Positions 1 through 11,766 are shown, counted from the first letter of the stretch. The stretch: DNA of 64,000 bases from Methylohalomonas lacus (GCF_024808875.1 NZ_JANUCT010000001.1:124001-188000); one strand, 5' to 3'. Notes: generated by a model not told the origin, from the sequence alone. Numbers and translations are program-made.

Positions 1-5
1 ATCGG

Positions 6-1025
6 CTAGTCGCCAACGCGGAACTGGGCGACGCCGGCTTGCGATTGTTCGAGGGTGTCGATGGGGTTGCCGTTGTAGCTGACGTTGACGCCGGGCGCAT
101 AGCCGAGCAGCACTTCCAGCGGCGGCTTGCCGTTGACGCGGATGGTTTCGCCGGTCTCGGCCAGACCCAGATACAGGCGCTTGCCATCGGCGTCATAGAC
201 TTCGATCCAGGACTCTTCCTCGATGCTCAGGCGTAAACCGCGGTCACCGCTGTTGCCGCGCCCGGATTCGCCGACCTCGGGCAGTGTCTCCAGCAGTTCG
301 GCATCCGCGCCGGCGTCGTTGCCGGTTGCGCGACTGTCATCTTCGGTCTCGTCTGCCGTGGCGGTCAGGGGCGCCGGTGCCAGCTGTTCCGGCGTTGCAT
401 CGTCGCCGGTTGCCGCCGCTGGCGATTCGGCCTGCGTTGCGCTGGCATCCATATCCGGCCCGCCCGGGTGACGGACGATCGGGATCGGGTAGCCGAGTGC
501 GCTGTCGACGGTTTCCGCCTCACTGTCGTCCGCCGGTTCGTCCACATCCGCGATCGGCTCAACGGACTGTTCTTCCAGCTGCCAGCTGTCGAGATCGATG
601 AGGCCTTCCTCGCCCAGGTGGCGGCTCTGCCACCAGGCCAGCAACAGTACCACCAGGCCCAGCGTCAGCAGATAGGTGACCGCGCGAACCGGCTTGTCGG
701 AGCTGCTGACCTGGCTTTTGGCCGCGACCGGCGGTTTCAGTTCCGGATGCTGGTTGTCACGCGCGTCGTAGGCGGCCAGTACGGTTTCGCTGTCCAGGTC
801 GAGCAGACGGGCGTAATTGCGCAGGTAGCCGCGCACGTAGATTGGCGTCGGCAGTTGTGTCTCGTCGTCGCGCTCCAGCGCTGCGACGATCCGCTGGTGC
901 AGGTGTAGCTTGGTGGCGGCCTCCTGCTGGGTTAGGCCACTGGCTTCACGGCCCTGGCGCAGCAGTTCGCCGGGCGTCGGGCCGGTACGGACATCATCGG
1001 CGGCGTTGTCGTCGGTCTCACTCAT
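6..1025 (-). CDS. rodZ: RodZ-like cytoskeletal membrane protein
   Basis: Encodes 339 residues. Residues ~17-85 form a Cro/CI-type helix-turn-helix (LLRQGREASGLTQQEAATKL) as in RodZ. A single membrane segment follows at ~115-133 (TYLLTLGLVVLLLAWW), then a long acidic, proline/alanine-rich linker and a C-terminal beta domain of the DUF4115 type (~263-335). In the family the HTH domain faces the cytoplasm and binds MreB, linking it to the rod-shape wall synthesis complex, and the C-terminal part is periplasmic. It is the last gene of a minus-strand run rlmN-pilF-rodZ, the order common in gammaproteobacteria (where ispG often follows). Both stop and start are inside the window. Confident from architecture plus context. 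Confidence 0.9.
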   Translation of the reverse strand: MSETDDNAADDVRTGPTPGELLRQGREASGLTQQEAATKLHLHQRIVAALERDDETQLPTPIYVRGYLRNYARLLDLDSETVLAAYDARDNQHPELKPPVAAKSQVSSSDKPVRAVTYLLTLGLVVLLLAWWQSRHLGEEGLIDLDSWQLEEQSVEPIADVDEPADDSEAETVDSALGYPIPIVRHPGGPDMDASATQAESPAAATGDDATPEQLAPAPLTATADETEDDSRATGNDAGADAELLETLPEVGESGRGNSGDRGLRLSIEEESWIEVYDADGKRLYLGLAETGETIRVNGKPPLEVLLGYAPGVNVSYNGNPIDTLEQSQAGVAQFRVGD

Positions 1026-1049
1026 AAAAATAGTCGGGGACGGTGCCGC

Positions 1050-1817
1050 CTAGCGTATGCCGGACTCGCGCAACAAACGCACCTGGTCGGAATCGGGGAA
1101 ATTGGATTTTAGCGACAGAGCATAACTCGACACGGCATCCTTGTTGCCAAGCTTGTCCTCGATGCGGATGCCGAGCCAGAGGCTGCTGGCACTGTGTCGG
1201 GCGACGCTGGCGTAGCGCTGCAGATAACCGCGTGCCGACAGATATTCCTCGGCCTGGTATTGCAACTCGGCCATCTGTAGCAACGCCAGCGGCTGCTCCG
1301 GGTTGCGTTCCAGTGCCTTGCGGTAATATTGCTCGGCCTTGTCGGGCCGGTCGCTGACCGAGGCACAGGTGCCGGCATTGGTCAGTGCCCGCGCCGGGTT
1401 GTTGTTGAGCGGGTTTTCACTGGCTTTGACGAAGGCCGCCTCGGCTTCCGCGAAACGATCCTGGCCGCAGAGAAACTGGCCGTAGTTGTTGAGGATGTTC
1501 GGCTGTTTCGGTGCCAGCTTCAATGCTTTTTCAAAGTTGGCCTCGGCCTTGTCGTAGACCCCCATGCGCTGATGTAGCAAACCGAGCATGTTATAGGCCA
1601 TCGGGTATTCCGGGTCGGCCTTACGTGCACGTTCGAGCTTTTCCAGTGCCTTTTCGAAATTGCCGTCCTGCATGTAGGCGACACCAAGCCGCATATTGGC
1701 CTCGGCAATATCGTTGGCGTCGTGTTCGCTGCGCAGGTCACTGCCGGTGGTCGCGCAGCCGCCGGCCAGCAACAGCGCCAGCAGTGGCAGGATTCGGATC
1801 AGGCCGCGTTGTGTCAT
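1050..1817 (-). CDS. pilF: Type IV pilus biogenesis/stability lipoprotein PilF/PilW
   Basis: Encodes 255 residues. The N-terminus is a lipoprotein signal with lipobox LLAGGC, followed by TPR repeats over ~35-230 (for example [20 protein letters not shown]). In the family this outer-membrane pilotin helps assemble or stabilise the PilQ secretin. Its ATG overlaps the rlmN stop by four bases (ATGA), so the two are probably co-translated. The rlmN-pilF-rodZ order supports the assignment over other TPR lipoproteins. No other type IV pilus gene lies in the window, so a pilus cannot be confirmed from here. Confidence 0.88.
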   Translation of the reverse strand: MTQRGLIRILPLLALLLAGGCATTGSDLRSEHDANDIAEANMRLGVAYMQDGNFEKALEKLERARKADPEYPMAYNMLGLLHQRMGVYDKAEANFEKALKLAPKQPNILNNYGQFLCGQDRFAEAEAAFVKASENPLNNNPARALTNAGTCASVSDRPDKAEQYYRKALERNPEQPLALLQMAELQYQAEEYLSARGYLQRYASVARHSASSLWLGIRIEDKLGNKDAVSSYALSLKSNFPDSDQVRLLRESGIR

Positions 1818-2929
1818 GGACGTCGTTCCATTCTGTGAACCGAAACGGGTTGCCGTACTGCCTGATGGCGGCGCGCCTTGGCCCGCACCTCGCCGACCAG
1901 CTGGCCGCAGGCAGCATCGATATCATCCCCACGGGTCTTGCGGGTGATGGTAAACAGCCCCGACTCTAGCAGAATCTCGCGGAACTGATTAATTTTTTCC
2001 GGCGCCGAGCAGTGGTACTGCGTGTCGGGAAAACGGTTGAACGGAATCAGGTTAATCTTGGCCGGGATGCCGTTGAGCAGCTTGACCAGCTGGCGGGCAT
2101 GCGCCGGCGAGTCGTTGACGCCGTCGAGCATCACGTACTCGAAGGTGATGTACTCGTCGCCACGGACCTCGACGAAACGCCGGCAGGCGGCCGTCAACTC
2201 GGCCAGCGGATAGGTCTTGTTGATCGGCACCAGTTCGTCGCGCAGGCCGTCATTCGGTGCATGCAGCGATACCGCCAGCGCCGCGCGCGTGTCGTGCGCC
2301 AGAGCGTCCATCTGCGGCACCAGGCCGGAGGTGCTGACGGTGACCCGGCGCCGCGCCAGGCCGTAGGCGTTGTCGTCGAGCATCAGCTCGATGGCGCGGA
2401 CGACGTTGTTGTAGTTGAGCAGCGGTTCACCCATGCCCATGAAGACGACGTTACTGACCGCGTAGCGGTCATGGTCGGTGCGCGGCAGCCGCTGATTGGC
2501 CAGCCACAGCTGGCCGATGATCTCGGCCACCCCCAGGTTGCGGTTGAAGCCCTGGCGGGCGGTGGAACAGAAGCTGCAGTTCAGCGCGCAGCCGACCTGC
2601 GACGATACGCACAGCGTGCCGCGGTCCTTTTCCGGGATGAATACCGTTTCCACCGAGTTGCGCTCGTCGACCCGCAACAGCCACTTGTACGTGCCATCGG
2701 CCGAGGCCTGCTCGGTAACGATCTCGGGCACGGTCACGCGGGCGCTGTGCTTGAGGTTTTCGCGCAGCGCCTTGCTGAGGTTGGTCATGGCATCGAAGTC
2801 GCTGATGCCCTCGTGGTGTAGCCAGCGGATCACCTGCGTGGCGCGAAACGGTTTTTCGCCCTGCGCGCTGAAATACGCCGCCAGTGCCTGGCGGTCATAG
2901 TCGAGCAGGTTGATCGGCGTTTCGCTCAT
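1814..2929 (-). CDS. rlmN: 23S rRNA/tRNA adenine-C2 methyltransferase, radical SAM
   Basis: Encodes 371 residues, the usual RlmN length. The radical-SAM motif CxxxCxxC is C114, C118, C121 (GCALNCSFC) and binds the 4Fe-4S cluster. [12 protein letters not shown] follows, and later [11 protein letters not shown], both typical of RlmN. The enzyme methylates C2 of A2503 in 23S rRNA and A37 in some tRNAs through a methyl-cysteine intermediate. It heads the rlmN-pilF-rodZ run, with ndk just upstream. Cfr, the close paralogue that methylates C8, is unlikely given the housekeeping context. Confidence 0.95.
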   Translation of the reverse strand: MSETPINLLDYDRQALAAYFSAQGEKPFRATQVIRWLHHEGISDFDAMTNLSKALRENLKHSARVTVPEIVTEQASADGTYKWLLRVDERNSVETVFIPEKDRGTLCVSSQVGCALNCSFCSTARQGFNRNLGVAEIIGQLWLANQRLPRTDHDRYAVSNVVFMGMGEPLLNYNNVVRAIELMLDDNAYGLARRRVTVSTSGLVPQMDALAHDTRAALAVSLHAPNDGLRDELVPINKTYPLAELTAACRRFVEVRGDEYITFEYVMLDGVNDSPAHARQLVKLLNGIPAKINLIPFNRFPDTQYHCSAPEKINQFREILLESGLFTITRKTRGDDIDAACGQLVGEVRAKARRHQAVRQPVSVHRMERRP

Positions 2930-2947
2930 CGGCTTGCGGTCCCGGCC

Positions 2948-3388
2948 CTAGCGCGGGCAGATCTCGTCGGCGGCGAAGAACTGTGCGATCTCGGCCTTGG
3001 CGCTGTCGACGCCGTCGGAGCCGTGCACGGCGTTGTCGGCGGAGTCGGGGTTGTCCGGGTCGTAGGCCAGATCGCGGCGGATGGTGCCGGGCTCGGCGTT
3101 CTTCGGCATCGTCGCCCCCATCAGCTCGCGGTTTTTCGCGACCGCGTTTTCGCCTTCCAGCACCTGGACCATGACCGGTCCGGAGGTCATGAACTCGACC
3201 AGCTCGCCGAAAAACGGCCGCTCCTTGTGCTCGGCGTAGAATTGTTCCGCCTGCTTGCGGCTGAGCTGCATCATTTTTGCGGCGACAATGCGCAAGCCAT
3301 TATTTTCAAACCGGGAGTAGATATCACCAATCTGATTACGGCCAACAGCGTCGGGTTTGATAATGGATAGCGTCTGTTCAATTGCCAT
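2948..3388 (-). CDS. ndk: Nucleoside diphosphate kinase
   Basis: Encodes 146 residues. The start [15 protein letters not shown] and the active-site segment NAVHGSDG, with phospho-accepting H122, identify it. It transfers the gamma phosphate of NTPs to NDPs and balances nucleotide pools. Just before the catalytic His, the segment [15 protein letters not shown] is a few residues longer than in the common bacterial enzyme, a small loop insertion. It sits 18 bases upstream of rlmN, a frequent gammaproteobacterial pairing. Confidence 0.96.
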   Translation of the reverse strand: MAIEQTLSIIKPDAVGRNQIGDIYSRFENNGLRIVAAKMMQLSRKQAEQFYAEHKERPFFGELVEFMTSGPVMVQVLEGENAVAKNRELMGATMPKNAEPGTIRRDLAYDPDNPDSADNAVHGSDGVDSAKAEIAQFFAADEICPR

Positions 3389-3536
3389 GCACGGAACTCC
3401 GTTTGGAATGGGTCAAAATTAATAGCTGCACCGCAGCCCCGGCGGCGGTAGCGGTAGTAAACCGCTAATTATACGTGCTAATCGTGACCCTTGAAATACA
3501 AACCGGGGCCGGTTTCGCCGTGCCGGTCCGGCTTTT

Positions 3537-3875
3537 TCAGTCCCAGCGGTCGTCGCGCACCTGGATGCGGCCGGCGCTCACGCGCACCGGGAAGGTGGTG
3601 ACCGGCTCGTAGGCAGGGGGCGTCAGGGCGTCACCGGTGCGCAGGCAGAAGCGGGCACCGTGGCGCGGACAGATGATCTGGTCGCCGTCGAGCACGTCCT
3701 CGGCTTCCAGGCCGCAACCGAGCATCGGCGCTTCGTCGTGGCTGCAGGTATCCTCGATGGCGCGATACTCGCCGTCGATGTTGAACACCGCCACCATGAT
3801 GTCGTCGACGTCGACCAGTCGGGCCTGGCCGGGGGCGAGTTCGTCGCTGTCGGCAACATCCACCCAGTCGCTCAT
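3537..3875 (-). CDS. Rieske [2Fe-2S] ferredoxin at the end of the suf operon
   Basis: Encodes 112 residues from the start MSDWVDVADSDELAPGQ. That ATG overlaps the sufT stop by one base (TAATG), which is why it is chosen over an in-frame start 54 bases upstream inside sufT. Rieske cluster ligands are visible as C-x-H in DTCSHDEA and C-x2-H in CPRHGARF. There is no membrane segment, so it is a soluble NirD/CarAc-type ferredoxin. Its place as last gene of the suf operon suggests a role as electron donor or oxidant sensor in cluster assembly, but this is inference from position only. Confidence 0.85.
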   Translation of the reverse strand: MSDWVDVADSDELAPGQARLVDVDDIMVAVFNIDGEYRAIEDTCSHDEAPMLGCGLEAEDVLDGDQIICPRHGARFCLRTGDALTPPAYEPVTTFPVRVSAGRIQVRDDRWD

Positions 3876-4459
3876 TACAGCATGCCCGTTTCGAGTCGCG
3901 CCGCCTCGGACATCATCTCGAAGCTCCACGGCGGGTCGAAGGTCAGCTCGACGTCGACTTCGGTGACGTTGTCCACCGCAGCGACCTTGCGCTGCACGTC
4001 GTCGGCGATGAACTGGCCCATGCCGCAGCCGGGTGCGGTCAGGGTCATCAGGATGTGCACCTTGTTGCCGGTCAGTTCGCCTTCGCCGTAGTCACTGTCG
4101 GCACGCTGCGGGATGATTCGGCAGTCGTAGATGAGACCGAGGTCGACCATGTTGATCGGGATCTCGGGATCGTAGCAATCACGCAGCGCATCCCAGACCG
4201 CTTCTTCGTTTACCGTACCGTCGCCGGTCAGTTCCTTCTTCTGCGCTTCTTCCTCGGCCTCGAAACCGAGCGCATCGGCATGCTTGCCCTCGATGCGGGC
4301 GAGGTTGCCGTTGAAGTTGACCGTGTAGCTGCCGCCCAGTGACTGGGTCATGAAGACGACGCTGCCTTGCGGCAGCACGATCGGCGTGCCGTCGGGAATC
4401 AGCGCCGCCGGGCAGTCGCGTTCCAGGGTGATCGGTTCCGGTGTATTCATCTGGTTCAT
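3875..4459 (-). CDS. sufT: SUF-associated DUF59/MIP18-family protein SufT
   Basis: Encodes 194 residues from MNQMNTPEPITLERD; a second ATG three codons in is also possible. An N-terminal SufT-specific part (~1-80) precedes a DUF59 domain (~85-185) with LRDCYDPEIPINMVDLGLIY and the family motif TAPGCGMGQ. In the family it aids maturation or delivery of Fe-S clusters. A longer reading frame upstream would run into sufU and has no family similarity, so it is rejected. Overlaps sufU/Rieske neighbours closely, consistent with one transcript. Confidence 0.9.
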   Translation of the reverse strand: MNQMNTPEPITLERDCPAALIPDGTPIVLPQGSVVFMTQSLGGSYTVNFNGNLARIEGKHADALGFEAEEEAQKKELTGDGTVNEEAVWDALRDCYDPEIPINMVDLGLIYDCRIIPQRADSDYGEGELTGNKVHILMTLTAPGCGMGQFIADDVQRKVAAVDNVTEVDVELTFDPPWSFEMMSEAARLETGML

Positions 4460-4466
4460 GGTGCGT

Positions 4467-4922
4467 CTACTCGGTGGTGACCGGTTCGTCCTTGCCTTCC
4501 AGGGCTGAATGCAGGGTATGCCAGCATAACGTTGCGCACTTGATGCGCGTCGGATAGTCGCGCACGCCGGCCAGTGCAGCCAGCTTGTCGAGCTTTTCAA
4601 CTTCGGCTGCTATGGGCATGTCCCGGGCGGTCAGCAGCTCATGGAAGTCATTGAAGATCCGTTCGGCATCGGCTTTGGTCTTGCCCTTCAGCGCCTCGGT
4701 CATCAACGAGGCCGAGGCAACCGATATGGCGCAGCCGCTGCCGTCAAATTTGACGTCGCTGATGCGCTCGTCATCGAATTTTACATACAGGTTCAGCTTG
4801 TCGCCGCACAACGGATTGTAGCCCTCGATGACGCGGTCGGCGTCTTCGAGCGCGCCGAAATTACGCGGGCTGCGGTTGTGATCGACGATCACTTCCTGGT
4901 AGAGGTCTTTCAGGTCGAACAT
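4467..4922 (-). CDS. sufU: SufU-type Fe-S scaffold / sulfur acceptor
   Basis: Encodes 151 residues from MFDLKDLYQEVIVDHNRSPR. The ATG overlaps the sufS stop (ATGA), fixing the start. The three conserved cysteines of the IscU/SufU family lie in NPLCGDKL, GSGCAIS and CATLCWHTL, and the stretch between the second and third has the SufU-type insertion. In the family it takes persulfide sulfur from SufS with the help of a zinc ion. It is placed between sufS and sufT, a typical arrangement in SufBCDSU operons. Confidence 0.93.
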   Translation of the reverse strand: MFDLKDLYQEVIVDHNRSPRNFGALEDADRVIEGYNPLCGDKLNLYVKFDDERISDVKFDGSGCAISVASASLMTEALKGKTKADAERIFNDFHELLTARDMPIAAEVEKLDKLAALAGVRDYPTRIKCATLCWHTLHSALEGKDEPVTTE

Positions 4923-6193
4923 CAGGCGAGCACCTCGTGGGCGTGTTTCAGCGCCGCGATCAGACGGTCGATTTCCGCATGCGTGTTGTAGAATGCGAAC
5001 GACGCGCGCGCTGTTGCCGGCACGCCGAAGTGATCCATGACCGGCATGGCGCAATGATGGCCGGTACGAATGGCAATACCCTCGCTGTCGACAATCGTGC
5101 CGAGATCGTGCGGGTGTACGCCGTCCATGATGAACGACAGGATGCTGGCCTTGTTCTGCGCTGTGCCGATCAGCTTCAGCCCCTCGACTGTCAGTGCCTG
5201 TTCGGTGGCGTACTCGAGCAGGTCGTGCTCGTAGGCGGCGATCGCCTCGAGGCCAATGTCCTCGACGTATTCAACGGCTGCGCCCAGACCGATGCCGCCG
5301 GCGATGTGCGGCGTGCCGGCCTCGAACTTGTACGGCAGGTCGTTGTAAATGGTGCGGTCCAGCTTGACCATTTTGATCATGTCGCCACCGCCCTGGTAGG
5401 GCGGCATAGCCTCGAGCAGATCCTCGCGGCCGTAAAGCACGCCGATACCGGTTGGACCGAACAGCTTGTGGCCGGAATAAACATAGAAGTCACAGCCCAG
5501 CGCCTGGACGTCGACCGGTGTGTGCGGTACCGCCTGGGCACCGTCGACCAGCACCAGCGCACCGGCTTCATGCGCCTGGTCGATGATCGATTTCACCGGG
5601 TTGACGGTGCCGAGCGCGTTCGACAGGTGATTGATAGCGACCAGCTTGGTACGCTCATTCAGCAATTCTTCATAGATATCGAGTTGCAGTTCGCCGGCGT
5701 CGTTGATCGGGATAACTTTCAGTTCGATGCCGATCTGATCGCGCAGCATCTGCCACGGTACGATGTTGGAATGGTGTTCCATTTCCGAGATGATGACTTC
5801 ATCGCCGGCCTTGAGCTGGCTGCGACCCCAGGACTGTACGATCAGGTTGATCGCCTCAGTGGCGCCGCGCACGAACACGATTTCGCGGGTTGACTCGGCG
5901 TTGATGAAACGCCGCTGCGCTTCGCGCGCATTTTCATAGGCACTGGTCGCCTGTTCGCTCAGGTAGTGTACGCCGCGGTGAATGTTCGAGTTCAGAGCGC
6001 GGTAGTAATGATCCACCGTTTCGATCACTTTAGCCGGTTTCTGCGAGGTTGCGGCATTGTCGAAATAGGCCAGCGGTTTGCCACGGACTTCCTGATGCAG
6101 AATGGGAAAGTCGGCGCGCACGCGCTCGACATCCAGGGCCGGCCGGTTGCCGCCTAACAGTTCTGCTGCGGTGCTATCGACGGGCTGGTTCAT
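4922..6193 (-). CDS. sufS: Cysteine desulfurase SufS
   Basis: Encodes 423 residues of a class V aminotransferase-fold enzyme. The PLP-binding lysine is K243 (YSGHKLFGPTG) and the persulfide-carrying cysteine is C381 (RTGHHCAMPVMDHF), as in SufS group II desulfurases. It releases sulfur from L-cysteine for Fe-S cluster assembly and passes it to SufU. Its start overlaps the sufD stop and its stop overlaps the sufU start by four bases each, so translation is probably coupled along the operon. Confidence 0.97.
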   Translation of the reverse strand: MNQPVDSTAAELLGGNRPALDVERVRADFPILHQEVRGKPLAYFDNAATSQKPAKVIETVDHYYRALNSNIHRGVHYLSEQATSAYENAREAQRRFINAESTREIVFVRGATEAINLIVQSWGRSQLKAGDEVIISEMEHHSNIVPWQMLRDQIGIELKVIPINDAGELQLDIYEELLNERTKLVAINHLSNALGTVNPVKSIIDQAHEAGALVLVDGAQAVPHTPVDVQALGCDFYVYSGHKLFGPTGIGVLYGREDLLEAMPPYQGGGDMIKMVKLDRTIYNDLPYKFEAGTPHIAGGIGLGAAVEYVEDIGLEAIAAYEHDLLEYATEQALTVEGLKLIGTAQNKASILSFIMDGVHPHDLGTIVDSEGIAIRTGHHCAMPVMDHFGVPATARASFAFYNTHAEIDRLIAALKHAHEVLA

Positions 6194-7523
6194 ACGAACT
6201 CACCGATCTGTTCAGTCTGCGGCAGTTTGTCGAGCACGATGTGCTCCAGCCGCTCGCGTATGGGCGCCAGCTTGATCTGGGCAACGACTTCGCTGGCGAA
6301 GGCGTACGTCAGCAGACTGCCGGCGGTAGATTCGTCGATCGCGCGGCTGCGCAGGTAGAACAGCGCATCCTCGTCGAGCTGGCCGACGGTAGCGCCATGG
6401 CTGCACTTGACATCATCGGCGTAGATCTCGAGTTCCGGCTTGGTATCGACCTCGGCGGTCTTCGACAGCAGCAGGTTGGCGTTCGACTGCTGGGCGTCGG
6501 TCTTCTGGGCGTCACGGTGAACGTAGACCTTGCCGTTGAAGACGGCGCGACTGTTGCCGTTGAGCACGCCGCGATAGGTTTCGACACTGTTGGTGTGCGG
6601 TACCAGGTGATCGACCCGGGTGTGATGATCGACGTGTTGCTTGCCGTCGACCATGTACAAGCCGTTGAGGATCACGGTGGCACCCTCGGCTTCCAGACGC
6701 GTGTTGATATCGGTACGCGTCAGGTTGCCGCCGAGGGCCAGCGAGTGCGACTCGAGGCGCGAATCGCGTGCCTGCCTGGCATTGATGCTGCCGATATGGA
6801 AATTCTTGCCGCCGCCCTGGACAATCTTGTAGTGGTCCAGGCGCGCGTTGTCGGCCAGATCGATCTCGGTCACCTGGTTGGTCAGGTTTTCGGAACTGTC
6901 ATCCAGACCGGCGAAACTTTCCACCAGGGTCGCCGCGGCGTTCTCGCCGAGACTGACGAAGGTGCGCGGATGGCAGGCCGTCGGCGTATCGGTGGCCGTG
7001 TCGAGATACAGCAGCACGATCGGTTTGTCGACCTGCACGCCGCGGGCGACCTCGATCACGGCACCGTCCTGCAGGAAGGCGGTATTGAGTTCGGTGAACG
7101 CGTGAGTGTTTTCGCCCAGGCAGTGGCCGAGCCGTGCCCCGATGCCGCTGTCGCTATCGGCCAGCGCCGCAGCGAGACTGCGTATGCTGATGCCCGAGGC
7201 GGTGTCGCCCAGCCGTGACAACTGTGCATTGAAACGGCCGTTAACGAATACCAGCTCATGGCAGTCGAGATCGCCGAAGCGTACCGCGTCGACCTGACCG
7301 ACATCGATCGGCGGGGCCGCCTGGGTCGTATTGAAATGGCGCTTGGCAATAGGCTGCACGTCGGTGTACTTCCAGGCCTCGACCTTTTTCGTCGGCAGGC
7401 CGGTGGCGGCGAAGCGTTCCAGCGCCGCCTTGCGTTCATCGCGCAACGGGTCGTTGTCGAGTTCGCCGATGAGACGCGCGTACTCGGACTGGAAATGCTC
7501 GACGGGGTTGTTGACTACCGCAT

Positions 7524-7527
<4 letters not shown>
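6190..7527 (-). CDS. sufD: Fe-S cluster assembly protein SufD
   Basis: Encodes 445 residues from [19 protein letters not shown], whose ATG overlaps the sufC stop by four bases; an upstream in-frame start inside sufC is less likely. The C-terminal beta-helix core carries the SufB/SufD signature ([20 protein letters not shown]). SufD forms the SufBC2D scaffold with SufB and the ATPase SufC. The start of the protein is less conserved, as usual for SufD. Confidence 0.96.
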
Positions 7528-8279
<752 letters not shown>

Positions 8280-8313
8280 TTGATAACTCTTTCAGTTCAT
8301 GAATCCAGTGTTT

Positions 8314-8391
8314 GTGAAGAGTGAATAGTGATGAGTGAAAAGCAGAGAACCGATAGCTGCCTATTCACATTTCACCATTCACGTTTCACCT
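8314..8391. repeat. Inverted-repeat element built of phased 7-mers
   Basis: The left arm is four consecutive heptamers GTGAAGA, GTGAATA, GTGATGA, GTGAAAA (8314-8341). The right arm is four consecutive heptamers TTCACAT, TTCACCA, TTCACGT, TTCACCT (8364-8391). The right arm is the approximate reverse complement of the left (about 22 of 30 positions agree), so the whole can fold into a long imperfect hairpin with a 22-base loop. It lies between sufB and sufC, ending five bases from the sufB stop codon. Confidence 0.8.
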
Positions 8392-8395
8392 AAAA

Positions 8396-9844
<1,449 letters not shown>

Positions 9845-9868
9845 GAAAACTCTCCTGGTTGCTCCCGA

Positions 9869-10228
9869 TTAGACCTGCGCTGACGGCTGCTTGACACTGA
9901 AGCTTTCGCCGCAGCCGCAGGTCTCGCTGACGTTCGGATTATTGAAATGGAAACCTTCGTTGAGGCCCTCGCGGCGATAGTCCAGTTCGGTACCGGCGAG
10001 GTAGTTCAGGCTCAGACTGTCGACCACGATCTTGACGCCGCGACTTTCGAATACCGTATCGGTGTCGTTGACCTGTTCGGCCGGTTCGATGACGTACTGG
10101 TAGCCGGAACAGCCCGTGGTCTTGACGCCCACGCGCAGGCCGATGCCGTTATCGCGTCCGGCGAGGAAATTCTGTACGTGTTCGGCGGCGCGTTCGCTCA
10201 GGGTGATCTGTCTGCTGTCAGTGCTCAT
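9869..10228 (-). CDS. sufA: A-type Fe-S carrier (SufA/IscA family)
   Basis: Encodes 119 residues. The three ligand cysteines of A-type carriers are C40 (TTGCSGYQY), C104 and C106 (ETCGCGESF). The family accepts clusters from the scaffold and delivers them to target proteins. Placed between iscR and sufB; SufA is preferred as a name because the operon is of the SUF type, but IscA and ErpA are close paralogues and sequence alone does not separate them. Confidence 0.92.
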   Translation of the reverse strand: MSTDSRQITLSERAAEHVQNFLAGRDNGIGLRVGVKTTGCSGYQYVIEPAEQVNDTDTVFESRGVKIVVDSLSLNYLAGTELDYRREGLNEGFHFNNPNVSETCGCGESFSVKQPSAQV

Positions 10229-10267
10229 ATATAATGTGTCCGCATATCGTTTGTCTTAAGTAAACAC

Positions 10268-10726
10268 TCACTGCGCCCGTGCATGAATTGTCACAGTATC
10301 CTGACGGGCGGAAACCTGCTGTACGGCCTGCTTGCGGACGAGGTCCTCAAGGCTGATGCTGTCGAGGTACTGCGAAATCTGTTCGCTCAGGTCCTCCCAG
10401 AGATCGTGAGTCAGGCAGCGCAGCTCGCCCTGGCAGTTTTTCTGGCCGCCGCACTTGGTCGCGTCGACCGACTCATCCACCGCCCTGATCACGTCGGCGA
10501 TGGAGATATCGGTTGTCGCGCGCCCCAGCGAGTAACCGCCGCCGGGCCCGCGGGCGCTGTACACCAGGCCGCTCTTGCGCAGGCGCGAGAACAGCTGCTC
10601 CAGGTAGGCCAGCGAGATACCCTGGCGCTTGGAGATGTCCGCCAGCGTATTGGGACCGCGGTCCCTGTGCAGCGCGAGATCCAGCATGGCGGTCACGGCG
10701 TAGCGGCCTTTGGTGGTTAAGCGCAT
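10268..10726 (-). CDS. iscR: Rrf2-family Fe-S sensing repressor IscR/SufR
   Basis: Encodes 152 residues with an N-terminal winged helix-turn-helix ([19 protein letters not shown]). The cluster ligands are C92, C98 and C104, with H107 following ([17 protein letters not shown]), at the same numbers as in Escherichia coli IscR. In the family the [2Fe-2S] form represses its own operon through type 1 sites and cluster loss relieves repression. Two abutting type 1-like sites lie about 80-130 bases upstream. It is the first gene of the suf operon here, replacing the isc operon context. Confidence 0.95.
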   Translation of the reverse strand: MRLTTKGRYAVTAMLDLALHRDRGPNTLADISKRQGISLAYLEQLFSRLRKSGLVYSARGPGGGYSLGRATTDISIADVIRAVDESVDATKCGGQKNCQGELRCLTHDLWEDLSEQISQYLDSISLEDLVRKQAVQQVSARQDTVTIHARAQ

Positions 10727-10806
10727 AATCGATTTCCGGCTCCCGCGAGATACTGAAGTCTGTTGGCTCTTGCCTGTCGGCGTCCGACAGGGTCGGCAAG
10801 ATTTAC

Positions 10807-10831
10807 ATAGCTGAGTAATTCAGTCAAGAAT
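10807..10831. promoter_or_regulatory. IscR type 1 operator (site 1)
   Basis: Read against the type 1 consensus ATASYYGACTRWWWYAGTCRRSTAT, 23 of 25 positions agree; the mismatches are the C of GACT (GAGT here) and the T near the right end. It lies 81 bases upstream of the iscR start, in the region expected for the suf promoter. Comparison was done by eye. Confidence 0.8.
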
Positions 10832-10856
10832 TTCCCTGACTGTTTAGGTCGGGAAT
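10832..10856. promoter_or_regulatory. IscR type 1-like operator (site 2)
   Basis: A second site directly abuts site 1. It has GACT and GGTCGGG half-sites in the right phase and agrees with the type 1 consensus at about 20 of 25 positions. Tandem sites are usual for IscR control of its own promoter, which supports both calls. Confidence 0.6.
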
Positions 10857-11007
10857 TGACTGTTCGGTTCCGTCGCTTCGGCAGCCGCCGCGCCGAGTCC
10901 CGGCATCGGCGTCATGACAAGGGCGTGTGGCGCCTGGGGAACTATCGCGCCGGCTCCGGCTCAGACCTGTAAGCCGCTCAATTTTAAGCAAATTCCAGAG
11001 GAACCCG

Positions 11008-11766
11008 ATGAATCGATTAAAAATTAACCGGCTCGCCGGCGTATTGGCCGCGCTGGCCACTGCTGCCGTGCTGGCTGCCTGTTCAACCTACGGTGAGCGG
11101 GTTGCGCCGCTGCCGGTACCGGGGGCCCAGGCCAATGCCGTTTCCGTCCACGGCGCCGATATCGTCGCCAGCGGCTATCTCGACCGGCAGGCCGCCGAAG
11201 ACGCCTTTGGCTTCAATATACGCCGGGCCGGTCTGCTGCCGGTGCAGTTCGTGGTCGACAACCAGAGCGGCAAGGAGATATCCATCGACAGCCGTGACGC
11301 GCTGTTGCTGGACGACGCCGGCAATGCCTGGCCGTTGCTGTCGGGCGACAAGGCCACCGCAAGGGTGCGCGACTCAGTCCGTGCCGGCGAGAGCATTGCT
11401 TCCGGTGCCCGCGCCTCGTTGCTCACCGGCCTGGCCGGCGCGATTGCCGGTGCCGCCATCGGCGTGGTAACCGGTGGCGATGTCGGCGAGGCTACCGGCC
11501 GTGGCGCGGTGGCCGGTGCTGCGGTCGGCGCGCTGGGTGGCGGTGCCAAGCGTTATACGGAGCTGGATCGCGAGATTGGCCAGGACATGCTGGAAAAATC
11601 GCTGACCCAGCGTCCGATCAAGCCCGGCGCCCTGGTACACGGCTTCCTGTTCTTCCCGGGGCTGGAATCGGAGGCCGATTCCCTGCGCTCGTTGCGCCTG
11701 CGTATCCAGGTGGGTGACGACGAGCAGGTCGTGTCGGTCCCGGTCAGCCCGGCAACGCGGCGCTGA
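11008..11766 (+). CDS. Glycine-zipper outer-membrane lipoprotein, function unknown
   Basis: Encodes 252 residues from ATG 11008, chosen because an AGAGGA ribosome site precedes it and because the signal sequence then begins correctly; a longer frame upstream lacks sense. The lipobox is LAAC at ~25. A glycine-zipper segment follows (~140-185, LAGAIAGAAIGVVTGG and AVAGAAVGALGG), which in other proteins inserts in or clings to membranes. The rest shows no recognised domain. It is transcribed away from iscR/suf and stands alone. Confidence 0.75.
   Translation: MNRLKINRLAGVLAALATAAVLAACSTYGERVAPLPVPGAQANAVSVHGADIVASGYLDRQAAEDAFGFNIRRAGLLPVQFVVDNQSGKEISIDSRDALLLDDAGNAWPLLSGDKATARVRDSVRAGESIASGARASLLTGLAGAIAGAAIGVVTGGDVGEATGRGAVAGAAVGALGGGAKRYTELDREIGQDMLEKSLTQRPIKPGALVHGFLFFPGLESEADSLRSLRLRIQVGDDEQVVSVPVSPATRR

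Noticed and set aside
8314-8391. Short CRISPR-like array
   Set aside because: Units are only 7 bases with no spacers, and the two arms are inverted to each other.
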